Assembly: GCA_002327445.1 (NCBI GenBank)
Contig: DCWA01000030.1
Coordinates: 93,928-157,927 of the forward strand
Source of the DNA: Desulfobacteraceae bacterium UBA2174
GTDB lineage: Bacteria; Desulfobacterota; Desulfobacteria; Desulfobacterales; UBA2174
DNA: 64,000 nt
Direction: 5' to 3'
Both the position numbers and the translations under genes were made by a program. Positions 1 to 7,923 of the stretch are shown here, piece after piece; position 1 is the first letter of the stretch, and every line of letters begins with the position of its first letter. The notes below the pieces were generated by a model that was not told the DNA's origin, searched no databases, and saw only the letters and a program-made list of their open reading frames with translations.

Positions 1-1
1 T

Positions 2-1411
2 ACCCGCGAGGCTCTGGCCCAGGGACGCACCATGGGCTGCTTCTACATCGAAAGCCCCGCTATGCGCCTTTTGCAGCAGAAGGCGGCGGTGGGCGACTTC
101 GAGCACCTGGTGATCCATTCCTCCATCATCCGGCCGGCGGCCAACGACTGCATCCAAGAATACCTCAAACGCCTCCACGGCGCGCCGTGGCAACCGATCC
201 ATCCAGCCTTGGCCGGGGTCCTGGAGGACACCTTCGGGATCCTGGTCTATCAGGAGGACGTGTCCCTGGCGGCCATGGCCCTGGCCGGGTTTTCCGACGC
301 CGAGGCCGACCGGCTGCGCAAGGTGATGAGCAAGAAGGACCGGGATCATGCGCTGGCCGACTTTCGCCAGCGGTTCGCCGCCGGTGCCCGGGCGCGGGGG
401 GTGGACGAGGCGGTGATCACGGCGGTCTGGGACCAGATGATGAGCTTTTCGGGCTACAGTTTCTGCAAACCCCACAGCGCCTCGTACGCCCGGGTCTCAT
501 TCCAGGCCGCCTATCTCAAGGTCCATCACCCGGCGGCCTTCATGGCGGCGGTGATCGGCAATCAGGGGGGATTCTATACCACCTTCGCCTATGTCTCCGA
601 GGCCCGGCGACTCGGACTGGCCATCCGGCCGCCGGACGTCAACCGAAGCGAAGTGCGATGGACCGGGCAAGGCGACGAACTTCGGGTGGGACTGCTCTCG
701 GTGGGCGCCCTCGATGCGGAAACGGGCGAACGGATCATTTCAGGCCGGAGAAAAGGGCCGTATCGCGGCCTGGAGAATTTCCTGGATCGGGTGCGCCCGG
801 CCGCGGACGAGGCCCGGGCGCTGATCGCCGCCGGCGCCCTGGATACCTTGGCGCCCGGCGCCGGCCGGGCCGCCTTGTCCTGGGGCCTGTCCCGTTGGCT
901 CCGGCGACAGGCCCAGGGTCCCCGGCCAGGCCGGCTGTTCGATGACGGGGGAGGAGAGGTGTTGCCGGTCCTGCCGCCCGACGATCCGGTGGACCGGCTG
1001 CGCCAGGAGTTTGCCGTGCTCGGATTTCTCTGCGACCGGCACCCCATGGCGCTTTTCGCGCCAGTTCTGGAAGGTACGCAACGGGTGCCGGCGGCCGAAC
1101 TGGCCCGCCATGCGGGCCGGTCCGTCTGCGCGGCCGGCTGGCTGATCACCGGCAAGGTGGTGCGCACCCGGCGCGGCGAGCCGATGGAGTTTCTTACTTT
1201 CGAAGACGAGACTGGGACTCTGGAGGCGACCTTCTTCCCGCGGGTCTACGACCGCTTCTGCCACCTGCTGGAGACCGGGCGGCCGTATTTGCTCCATGGA
1301 CGGGTCGAGCGGGACTGGGAGGCGGCCACGTTGACGGTGGCGCGGATGGCACCGCTGCGGCGGCCGGCGGCGTCATCCGCGCCTCGATCGTCAAAAGATG
1401 GGGCGGATTGA
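2..1411 (+). CDS. DNA polymerase III alpha subunit-like (DnaE-type), 3' part
   Basis: The gene is cut by the window start; 469 C-terminal residues are visible and the frame is open from base 2. The visible part begins in the polymerase core (GCFYIESPAM), continues through the fingers (VYQEDVSLAAMALAGF, ADRLRKVMSKK) and the FCKPHSASYA segment, then a helix-hairpin-helix-like stretch (LLSVGAL...LIAAGALDTL). It ends in an OB-fold (FEDETGTLEATFFP). It stops soon after the OB-fold, so the long tau-binding tail of a replicative DnaE appears to be absent. That suggests the short, DnaE2/DnaE3-like accessory class rather than the main replicase, although the N-terminal PHP domain is outside the window. 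The downstream gene is convergent. Confidence 0.88.
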   Translation, partial: TREALAQGRTMGCFYIESPAMRLLQQKAAVGDFEHLVIHSSIIRPAANDCIQEYLKRLHGAPWQPIHPALAGVLEDTFGILVYQEDVSLAAMALAGFSDAEADRLRKVMSKKDRDHALADFRQRFAAGARARGVDEAVITAVWDQMMSFSGYSFCKPHSASYARVSFQAAYLKVHHPAAFMAAVIGNQGGFYTTFAYVSEARRLGLAIRPPDVNRSEVRWTGQGDELRVGLLSVGALDAETGERIISGRRKGPYRGLENFLDRVRPAADEARALIAAGALDTLAPGAGRAALSWGLSRWLRRQAQGPRPGRLFDDGGGEVLPVLPPDDPVDRLRQEFAVLGFLCDRHPMALFAPVLEGTQRVPAAELARHAGRSVCAAGWLITGKVVRTRRGEPMEFLTFEDETGTLEATFFPRVYDRFCHLLETGRPYLLHGRVERDWEAATLTVARMAPLRRPAASSAPRSSKDGAD

Positions 1412-1430
1412 TACGACAGGTTGAAATGGC

Positions 1431-1670
1431 TCAGGCATCCTCGGGTTCAGCCCATACGATCTCACTCCGGTTGACGATGACCACCTTGCCGGAGATTCCC
1501 CGATGTTCGGCATCGGAAAGTACGAAGTATTGGTCCTGAGACTGCCTGAAAAAATCAGAAACCCTGGAATAATCGCCGATGTTCAGTTTTCCGTTAATCG
1601 TCGTGCCATCCTTCATCTTGACGATTACCGGTCGAAAATTTTTCACCCACGTATTCGACATGTCCGCCAT
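1431..1670 (-). CDS. small DUF6812-like protein
   Basis: A 79-residue protein of a small beta-rich family. It shows the pattern lysine/glycine-rich strand (VKMKDGTTINGKLNI), then RVSDFF, then FVLSDAE and a final strand VVIVNRSEIVWAEPED. This resembles DUF6812, whose members often sit near pilus or secretion genes; function is unknown. I chose the ATG at 1670 rather than the longer frame from 1706 because GGAGG lies six bases upstream of it. It is convergent with the polymerase gene and probably follows the secreted protein at 1836-2249. The family assignment is from pattern memory only. Confidence 0.6.
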   Translation of the reverse strand: MADMSNTWVKNFRPVIVKMKDGTTINGKLNIGDYSRVSDFFRQSQDQYFVLSDAEHRGISGKVVIVNRSEIVWAEPEDA

Positions 1671-1835
1671 GACCTGCCTCCAGCGTTTCGAATCGAGACG
1701 GCCCACCGGGGAGCGGCCGACGACGTCGCGCCGTCTTCCGGATCGGCGCCGGCCGGCTGCGCTGGGGAGCCTGTGGATGCGGTCGAAGCAGCGAGGGATG
1801 AAATCCCCGCCAGGCCGGCGCCTTCATTTTCGGAC

Positions 1836-2249
1836 CTACCGCTTGGAGTGAAGGGCCGCCATCCCCCCATCGACCTTATAGCCCTTGGCTTCGATAATGC
1901 CCCAGGTGTAGTCCGCGTTTTCGTCTCCGGGGACGATATTGAATCCGAAGGGCACCTTCGCGAGGGGTGCGATGTCGACTTTGCACAGGTAGATTCGCGG
2001 AAAGATTTCTCCGCTCTTTTGCGTTTTGACATAAACGGAAAGTTCGGTGATGAAAACGTCGCGGTTCCCGTTGTATAGATCCCCGCAGTAGTAGTTGCCG
2101 CCGCCCAAAGCGGCTTCTCCGGTGATCCGCATGATCTGGCCGCTCGTCAAGGTCTTGGTTTTTGAAACGGGCTTCTTCTCCGCCAAGGCCGGCGGCACCA
2201 GCAGTAGGCAGATCAACACCAGGATTGCCGAAAAATATCTGGTATGCAT
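1836..2249 (-). CDS. secreted protein of unknown function
   Basis: A 137-residue protein beginning with a clear Sec signal peptide: a hydrophobic core (ILVLICLLLVPPALA) ending in ALA-E, so cleavage is likely near residue 23. The mature part is soluble, with two cysteines (YYCGDLYNG and IYLCKVDI) that could form a disulfide in the envelope. The ATG at 2249 is preceded by GGAGAAG; an upstream extension to 2357 lacks such a site and would bury the signal peptide. I do not recognise the family. It lies downstream of the OmpA-like gene, separated from it by a terminator-like hairpin. Confidence 0.65.
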   Translation of the reverse strand: MHTRYFSAILVLICLLLVPPALAEKKPVSKTKTLTSGQIMRITGEAALGGGNYYCGDLYNGNRDVFITELSVYVKTQKSGEIFPRIYLCKVDIAPLAKVPFGFNIVPGDENADYTWGIIEAKGYKVDGGMAALHSKR

Positions 2250-2514
2250 CTTCACTTCTCCCGATGAATGCGGGCTTTCAGCCTGACAGGCGGCCAAGGT
2301 GCGGCAATTCACGCGCAAGCGAATGGCTCCCGGCAGCCTGATTCTTTTTGGATCCACGAGCTGATACGTCTCCGCCCGGAAGCCGAGCGGAGACGGGAGC
2401 GGATAAAAATTCTTCGAGCCTCAAAATCGTTCTTCTGCTTTTACAATGGAGAGACCTCAAAGGACGCCTGCAACCGATCCGAGGCGTTTGGACTTTGAGA
2501 TGGCGAGAACCGGA

Positions 2515-2547
2515 AGAACAGGGCGGCCGGGGGGGCTGCCCTGTTCT
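2515..2547 (-). terminator. hairpin downstream of the OmpA-like gene
   Basis: A perfect 10-bp inverted repeat (AGAACAGGGC / GCCCTGTTCT) with a G-rich 13-nt loop lies 30 bases after the stop codon of the OmpA-like gene. The following bases on the minus strand are only weakly T-rich, so it may be a stabilising 3' hairpin rather than an efficient intrinsic terminator. Confidence 0.5.
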
Positions 2548-2576
2548 CCCGTGGAGGGAATGGCGACCGATTCAGG

Positions 2577-3476
2577 TTACTGCATCGGTTTGAGTTCCAC
2601 GCGGCGGTTGTTCGCGCGGCCCTCTTTGGTCTTGTTGGTGTCGATGGGCTGGCTTTCGCCGAATCCCTTGGCCGTCATCCGCGACGCAGCGATGCCCTTG
2701 GCATTCAGGTACTTCATCACGGTGTTGGCACGACGCTGGGACAGACCCATGTTGTACGCGTCTGTGCCGATCCAGCAGGTATGACCCTGGATCTCGACCT
2801 TCAGCTCCGGATTGTCGCGCAGAGCTTCGTAGATCCCGTCGAGGATCGGTTTGGATTCGGGCCGCAGAGTCGCCTTATCGAAGTCAAACTTGATGTCCTT
2901 GAAGACCCAGGTGGGTTTCTTGGACGGGGCCTTGACAACAGGAGGCGGCGGGGGCGGGGGCGACGGGGCCGGCGCAGGCGCTGGTTTGACAACCGGCAGG
3001 CTGTAGGCCTCCATTATCCGGTCAAACGAATCAGGGCTGTAGGCAATCCCTGGTTTCCCGAAAACGATCTTGCCTTCCTTTACGGCTGCATAGCTGACCG
3101 GATCCACGATTTTGGCAATGGCCTGCGGAGTGGTGCTGAAACCGTAAGCAGTAATGATTTGGTGCAGGACATCCGGGCTGTAGGCGATGGGGTTTTTCCC
3201 GAAGACGGGAGCGCCATCCTTCACCGTTGCGTAGCTCGCCGGAACTTTGGCATCTTTTTGAAAAGTGCCGCCATAGGCCTTCAATATGGCATCCGTCGCG
3301 TCCGGGCTGTAGGCGGTTGGGATTCCCCCGAAAACGACCTTGCCGTCCTTGACCGTTGCGTAGCTCGCCGGAACTTTATTCGCCTTCACCGCTTCGACAT
3401 TCAAGTCGGCCGCCAAGGCTGGAAAACTGGCCGCCAAAAATGCCAGGCAAAAAATCACACCAATGATCTTTTTCAT
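2577..3476 (-). CDS. OmpA-family outer-membrane/peptidoglycan-binding protein with triple N-terminal repeat
   Basis: A 299-residue envelope protein. Residues 1-23 are a signal peptide ending ALAA. Residues about 35-160 hold three imperfect repeats of roughly 45 residues, each containing SYA-x-VK-(D/E)G, VFG and AYSPD followed by a short amphipathic helix ending AYG/AYS. A Pro-rich linker (165-180) leads to an OmpA C-terminal domain (about 190-299) with the family motifs FDFDKATL, LSQRRA and NNRRVEL. These anchor the protein to peptidoglycan. There is no OmpA beta-barrel; the repeats replace it. The ATG at 3476 has AAAGGAG upstream and starts exactly at the signal peptide. The repeat unit is not one I recognise. 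Confidence 0.85.
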   Translation of the reverse strand: MKKIIGVIFCLAFLAASFPALAADLNVEAVKANKVPASYATVKDGKVVFGGIPTAYSPDATDAILKAYGGTFQKDAKVPASYATVKDGAPVFGKNPIAYSPDVLHQIITAYGFSTTPQAIAKIVDPVSYAAVKEGKIVFGKPGIAYSPDSFDRIMEAYSLPVVKPAPAPAPSPPPPPPPVVKAPSKKPTWVFKDIKFDFDKATLRPESKPILDGIYEALRDNPELKVEIQGHTCWIGTDAYNMGLSQRRANTVMKYLNAKGIAASRMTAKGFGESQPIDTNKTKEGRANNRRVELKPMQ

Positions 3477-4264
3477 CTTTTCTCGCTCCTTTCGCCTGTA
3501 AAATTTACCAACACGCCAACACCTCATCATCAACATCGCCGTTTTGTTCCCTTGAACAGCACCTCCCTTCTTCCATCTTTTTGATATGTCGGTTAAAAAT
3601 CTGTTTTGTGGCGCACTTTTGAGAGCCGAACAGAATATTTCCAGCATCCACCGATCGACACGGAACAGTCAACGTCAAAGTTCGCAATTCCGAACAACGC
3701 CCGACATGTCGTTGACCTCATTGGCCCGAACTTTGGCGTGGGTTGAACTTTGCTTAAACAAAATGACGGCTCCGATGGCGAACGACAAACACCAGTGCTC
3801 ATCAAAAATGCGTTGGCCCTAGCACCAAAAGCCGCTTCCTCTTTTTGGCGATCGGGTGTGAGTCCTTCTCCACCAACGCGTTTGTCATGCGCTTGGCGCA
3901 CACCCCCACTATGGTCTAGTAAGCTTCCTTAATATAACGACGCAATTTGGTCAACTATTTCAAAGATATTCCATCATCGGCAAAATTGAAATTTTATGGC
4001 GAAAAAATACAAGGTATTGTAATAATTGTAAAATTATACAAAAGGAAATACTTTTGATTTTTTTTACAACCGCATTAAAGGGAACGCCTTCAGTAGCCTT
4101 GCATCAGCCTGATGGGCCGCGGTAAACCCACGCCCCGTCCAGATCCGGCTGTTTTTTCAAGCACAAACGTTTCCAGGCGTTCCATGAATTCGCGGCAATG
4201 CCTCTCTGGTTTCGATTTCCGGGACTTTCGTTGCTCGGGAAAACGTCGGCCCCGGCCATTGGAG
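3477..4264. other. 788-bp intergenic region, no gene seen
   Basis: No reading frame here looks coding: short open frames on both strands lack a family resemblance and a ribosome-binding site. The stretch 3920-4080 is markedly AT-rich compared with the rest of the window and probably holds the promoter or upstream element for the OmpA-like gene, but I cannot assign -35/-10 boxes. The end nearer 4264 is the 3' flank of pyrG; no clear terminator is visible. Confidence 0.5.
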
Positions 4265-5911
4265 TCAACCCTTTCGCCGCCGAAAAACGATGGCCGCCCC
4301 GATAAAGGAAGCAAACAGGGGATGCGGGGCCATGGGACGGGACTTGAACTCCGGGTGGAACTGGCACCCGAGAAACCAGGGGTGGTTTTCCAGCTCGACG
4401 ATCTCCACCAGGCTGCCGTCGGGCGACGTTCCGCTGATGATCAATCCGTGCTGGCCGAGTCGATCGCGGTAGGCGTTGTTGAACTCGTAACGGTGCCGGT
4501 GACGTTCGCTGATGTCTTCGGTCTCATAAGCCTTGAACGCCAGGCTGCCGCCGGCCAGACGGCACGGGTAAGCCCCCAGGCGCATGGTCCCGCCCTTGTC
4601 CGAATCCACATCCCGGTGTTCGATTCTGCCGCTGCGCGCGTCGAACCACTCGCGCATGAGGTAGATCACCGGATCGGGGCTTTCCGGATCGAATTCGCTG
4701 CTGTGGGCGGCGGGCAGCCCGGCGACGTTACGGGCGAATTCGATCACCGCAATCTGCATGCCCAGACAGATGCCGAAGTACGGCAGGGCGTTCTCCCGGG
4801 CGAAGCGGGCCGCCAGAATCTTGCCGGGGACGCCCCGGGCGCCGAACCCGCCGGGCACCAGGACCCCGTCGACCGTGCCGAGCTTCTCGACCACGTTGGC
4901 CTCATCGATGGTCTCCGCGTCGATAAAGGTCAGACTGACCCGGCAATCGTTGGCAAATCCACCGTGGCGCAAGGCTTCGTTGAGGCTCTTGTAAGATTCG
5001 GTGAGGTCGACGTACTTGCCGACGATGGCAATGGTCACTTCGGCCTTGGGGGAATTGAACGCCTGGACGACCTTTTCCCACACCTCCAGCCGCGGGGCGC
5101 GGGTCCAGATGTGCAACAGTTCGACGATCTTGTCGTCCAGCCCCTCACGGTGAAAATTCAGGGGGACTTCGTAGATGCACGCCACATCCTTGGCGGTGAT
5201 CACGGCATCGATGCTCACGTTGCAAAACAGCGCGATCTTCGCCTTGATGTCCTTGTCGAGGGTGCGGTGGGACCGGCAGAGGAGAATGTCGGGCTGGATC
5301 CCGATGCCGCGCAGTTCCTTGACGCTGTGCTGGGTCGGCTTCGTCTTGACCTCGCCGGAGGTGCCGAGGTAGGGGACAAGGGTCAGGTGAACGTACAGCA
5401 CGTTCTCCTTCCCCTCGTCGGCCCGGAACTGTCGGATGGCCTCGAGAAACGGCAGACTCTCGATGTCGCCCACCGTCCCGCCGATCTCCACGATGACCAC
5501 GTCCACGTCTTTGGATACCAGACGAATGCTGTTCTTGATCTCGTCGGTGATGTGGGGGATGACCTGGACCGTACCGCCAAGGTAGTCCCCCCGCCGTTCC
5601 TTGGTAATTACTGAATAGTAAATCTTGCCGGTGGTGAAATTGTTGTTCTTGCCCAGCTTGGCCCGGGTGAAGCGCTCGTAGTGCCCCAGATCCAGATCGG
5701 TCTCGGCGCCGTCGTCGGTCACAAAGACCTCGCCGTGCTGGAACGGGTTCATGGTGCCGGGATCGACGTTGATGTACGGGTCGAGTTTCTGAAGCGTCAC
5801 GGTCAAGCCCCGACTTTCCAGCAGCGCCCCGATGGACGCCGACGCCAACCCCTTGCCCAGGGATGAAAGCACCCCTCCCGTCACAAAGATGTATTTCGCC
5901 CGGCTCGTCAT
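4265..5911 (-). CDS. pyrG: CTP synthase
   Basis: 548 residues, normal for the family. It converts UTP to CTP with ATP and glutamine in the cytosol. The N-terminal amidoligase domain opens with KYIFVTGGVLSSLGKG (P-loop) and contains IGGTVGDIES. The C-terminal glutaminase domain has the nucleophile in FGICLGMQ (Cys382) and the His-Glu pair in CQFHPEFKSRP. I start at the ATG at 5911 because family members begin immediately before the P-loop strand; a longer frame to 5992 would add a non-conserved tail overlapping eno. It follows eno by 61 bases and is probably cotranscribed with it. Confidence 0.97.
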   Translation of the reverse strand: MTSRAKYIFVTGGVLSSLGKGLASASIGALLESRGLTVTLQKLDPYINVDPGTMNPFQHGEVFVTDDGAETDLDLGHYERFTRAKLGKNNNFTTGKIYYSVITKERRGDYLGGTVQVIPHITDEIKNSIRLVSKDVDVVIVEIGGTVGDIESLPFLEAIRQFRADEGKENVLYVHLTLVPYLGTSGEVKTKPTQHSVKELRGIGIQPDILLCRSHRTLDKDIKAKIALFCNVSIDAVITAKDVACIYEVPLNFHREGLDDKIVELLHIWTRAPRLEVWEKVVQAFNSPKAEVTIAIVGKYVDLTESYKSLNEALRHGGFANDCRVSLTFIDAETIDEANVVEKLGTVDGVLVPGGFGARGVPGKILAARFARENALPYFGICLGMQIAVIEFARNVAGLPAAHSSEFDPESPDPVIYLMREWFDARSGRIEHRDVDSDKGGTMRLGAYPCRLAGGSLAFKAYETEDISERHRHRYEFNNAYRDRLGQHGLIISGTSPDGSLVEIVELENHPWFLGCQFHPEFKSRPMAPHPLFASFIGAAIVFRRRKG

Positions 5912-5972
5912 CCTGTCGTTCCCGTCGTGCGTGGTTGATTGGTTCGGTGAAAAGTCGACCGTCGGATAAAAA

Positions 5973-7241
5973 TCAGAGCAGGTCGTCGGCAAAACGGGCC
6001 GAGGCCCCCAGTGCCTCTTCGATGCGCATCAACTGATTGTACTTGGCGATGCGATCGCTGCGGGACATGCTGCCGGTCTTGATCTGGCCGGCGTTGAGCC
6101 CAACGGCCAAGTCGGCGATGAAAGTGTCCTCGGTTTCCCCGCTGCGGTGAGAAATCACCGTCGTGTAGCCGGCCTGCTTGGCCATTTCTACGGTTTCCAG
6201 GGTCTCCGTGAGAGTGCCGATCTGATTGAGCTTGACCAGTACCGAGTTGGCGATGCCATCCTCGATGCCCTTGGCCAGGATCTTGGGATTGGTGACGAAA
6301 ACGTCGTCGCCGACGATCTGAATGGCGCCTTCGAGACGCTCGGTCATTTTGTGCCACCCCTTCCAGTCCTGCTCGGCCAGACCGTCCTCGATGGACACGA
6401 TGGGATACTTTTCGATCAACTGCGCATAGTAGTCGATCATCTGGATGCTGGTCAGCGACTTGTTCTCCGATTTGAGCACATAGCGCCCCTTCTCGTAGAA
6501 CTCGCTGGCCGCCGCGTCCAGCCCGATGGCGATCTCCTTTCCCGGAGTGTAGCCGGCCGCCTTGATGGCCTCGATGATGTAGGCGATAGCCGCCTCGTTG
6601 GATTCGAGGTTGGGAGCGAAACCGCCTTCATCCCCCACGCCGGTGCTGTGGCCGGCATCCTTGAGCGTCTTTTTGAGGCTGTGGAAGGTTTCGGCCCCCA
6701 TGCGCACCGCCTGGGCAAGGGATGTGGCGCCCACCGGAATGATCATGAACTCCTGGATGTCCAGGTTGTTGGCGGCATGGGCCCCGCCGTTGACGACGTT
6801 CATCATCGGCATGGGCAGGCAGCAGGCGTTGAGTCCGCCCAGATAGCGGTACAGGGGCAACCCCAGCGCATCGGCCGCGCTGCGCGCCACCGCCATGGAA
6901 ACCCCCAGGATGGCATTGGCCCCCAGCTTGGATTTGTTCTCCGTGCCGTCAAGGTTGATCAGGTGGCGATCGATGGCCGCCTGATCGATGGCGTCCATCC
7001 CCAGCACCGTCGGCGCGATCTCCTTGTTGACGTTGGCCACGGCCCGGGTGACCCCCTTGCCCCCGTAACGCTTGGCCCGGGTGTCGCGCAGTTCCAGGGC
7101 TTCGCGCTTGCCGGTGGAGGCCCCGGAGGGAACCGCCGCCCTGCCCACCGCCCCGCAGGCGAGCTTGACATCGACTTCCACGGTAGGATTGCCGCGGGAA
7201 TCAAGAATCTCTCTGGCATTGACTTCGATGATTTCGGTCAT
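5973..7241 (-). CDS. eno: enolase
   Basis: 422 residues, full length. It interconverts 2-phosphoglycerate and phosphoenolpyruvate. The sequence shows the N-terminal ILDSRGNPTVEV and GASTG loop, DEGGFAPN, the magnesium ligands in GLDAAASEF, SIEDGL and GDD, the catalytic lysine region VKLNQIGTLTET and the signature SHRSGETED. It is the first gene of an eno-pyrG unit. A hairpin followed by six Ts lies about 100 bases upstream of the start on the same strand and might attenuate transcription into eno. Confidence 0.97.
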   Translation of the reverse strand: MTEIIEVNAREILDSRGNPTVEVDVKLACGAVGRAAVPSGASTGKREALELRDTRAKRYGGKGVTRAVANVNKEIAPTVLGMDAIDQAAIDRHLINLDGTENKSKLGANAILGVSMAVARSAADALGLPLYRYLGGLNACCLPMPMMNVVNGGAHAANNLDIQEFMIIPVGATSLAQAVRMGAETFHSLKKTLKDAGHSTGVGDEGGFAPNLESNEAAIAYIIEAIKAAGYTPGKEIAIGLDAAASEFYEKGRYVLKSENKSLTSIQMIDYYAQLIEKYPIVSIEDGLAEQDWKGWHKMTERLEGAIQIVGDDVFVTNPKILAKGIEDGIANSVLVKLNQIGTLTETLETVEMAKQAGYTTVISHRSGETEDTFIADLAVGLNAGQIKTGSMSRSDRIAKYNQLMRIEEALGASARFADDLL

Positions 7242-7338
7242 GGCGTCTTCCCCCTCGATTGAAATCTGGTCATTGGTTCGGCAAGCACCGATGCCGTCTT
7301 CGGAATCCGGGGCGGGCAGGGGACCTTGCCACTACACA

Positions 7339-7364
7339 GAAAAAACCACTTCCGGGGAAGTGGT
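7339..7364 (-). terminator. intrinsic terminator-like hairpin upstream of eno
   Basis: On the minus strand, ACCACTTCC and GGAAGTGGT form an 8-9-bp stem with a tiny loop (7345-7364), followed directly by a T6 tract (7339-7344). This is the form of an intrinsic terminator. It points toward eno with its 3' side about 100 bases before the eno start, so it would either stop read-through from the U32 peptidase gene or act as an attenuator in the eno leader. Confidence 0.55.
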
Positions 7365-7391
7365 GGCGACAGAGGAGCAATGGCGATCCGC

Positions 7392-7419
7392 TTGACAAAT
7401 TGGAAAGGGATGATACCCT
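7392..7419 (+). promoter_or_regulatory. possible sigma-70 promoter for the 7461 gene
   Basis: TTGACA at 7392-7397 is a perfect -35 hexamer; TACCCT at 7414-7419, 16 bases later, is a weak -10. Transcription would begin near 7426 and give a 5' leader of about 35 bases before the ATG at 7461. The weak -10 keeps this tentative. Confidence 0.35.
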
Positions 7420-7460
7420 CCTCGTCGATTGCTGTCAAGGAATGCTCGCAACCCTTCAGG

Positions 7461-7883
7461 ATGGATTGGCCCATGGCAAGCCTGCATCAAAACGGGCACT
7501 TGGTCGTCGCCGCCATACGGGTTCTGACCCACCGCCGCAACGGTCCGCCCTCGGTTGAGGCCGTGACCGAAATGCTGAATTTCTCCTCCGAACAGGCCAA
7601 CCTGATCTGCGGCAAGCTTCATGAACTGGGAATCATCGAAGTGCTGGAGGGCGGGTTTGGCACCCGCCTTTTCGTGCGCGACTACGCCAAGCTGGAAGAA
7701 ATTCCCGACGAGGCCCAGACGCCCGCCTTTGCCGATGCGATCAAGAAGTTCCAGGAAGAACGAATGTCCTTGACACGCAAGGTGGACGCCATCAAAGCCG
7801 AGCAGGCGGAGAAGAAAAAGGCGTTGCACGCCGAAATCGAAAAGCAGTTGCGCCAGAAGCTGGTCCGAAAATCGTCCGACTGA
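7461..7883 (+). CDS. small winged-helix-like protein with C-terminal coiled coil
   Basis: About 140 residues. Residues 5-75 look like a winged helix (VAAIRVLTHRR, then PSVEAVTEMLNFSSEQANLICGKL as the HTH, then GIIEVLEGGFGTRLFV as the wing). Residues 90-140 are highly charged and heptad-like (KKFQEERMSLTRKVDAIKAEQ), so probably a coiled coil. A nucleic-acid-binding or scaffold role is plausible; I do not know the family. Start is uncertain: ATG 7461 is favoured because it follows the possible promoter, but ATG 7473 and ATG 7410 are alternatives. It is divergent from eno and convergent with the U32 gene. Confidence 0.6.
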   Translation: MDWPMASLHQNGHLVVAAIRVLTHRRNGPPSVEAVTEMLNFSSEQANLICGKLHELGIIEVLEGGFGTRLFVRDYAKLEEIPDEAQTPAFADAIKKFQEERMSLTRKVDAIKAEQAEKKKALHAEIEKQLRQKLVRKSSD

Positions 7884-7923
7884 TCTCTCCCCCACCAGTG
7901 TCATCCGGCCTCCATCCTCCCCC

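Noticed and set aside
3593..3932. Short open frames in the region upstream of the OmpA-like gene
   Set aside because: No ribosome-binding site, no domain and atypical composition; more likely non-coding.
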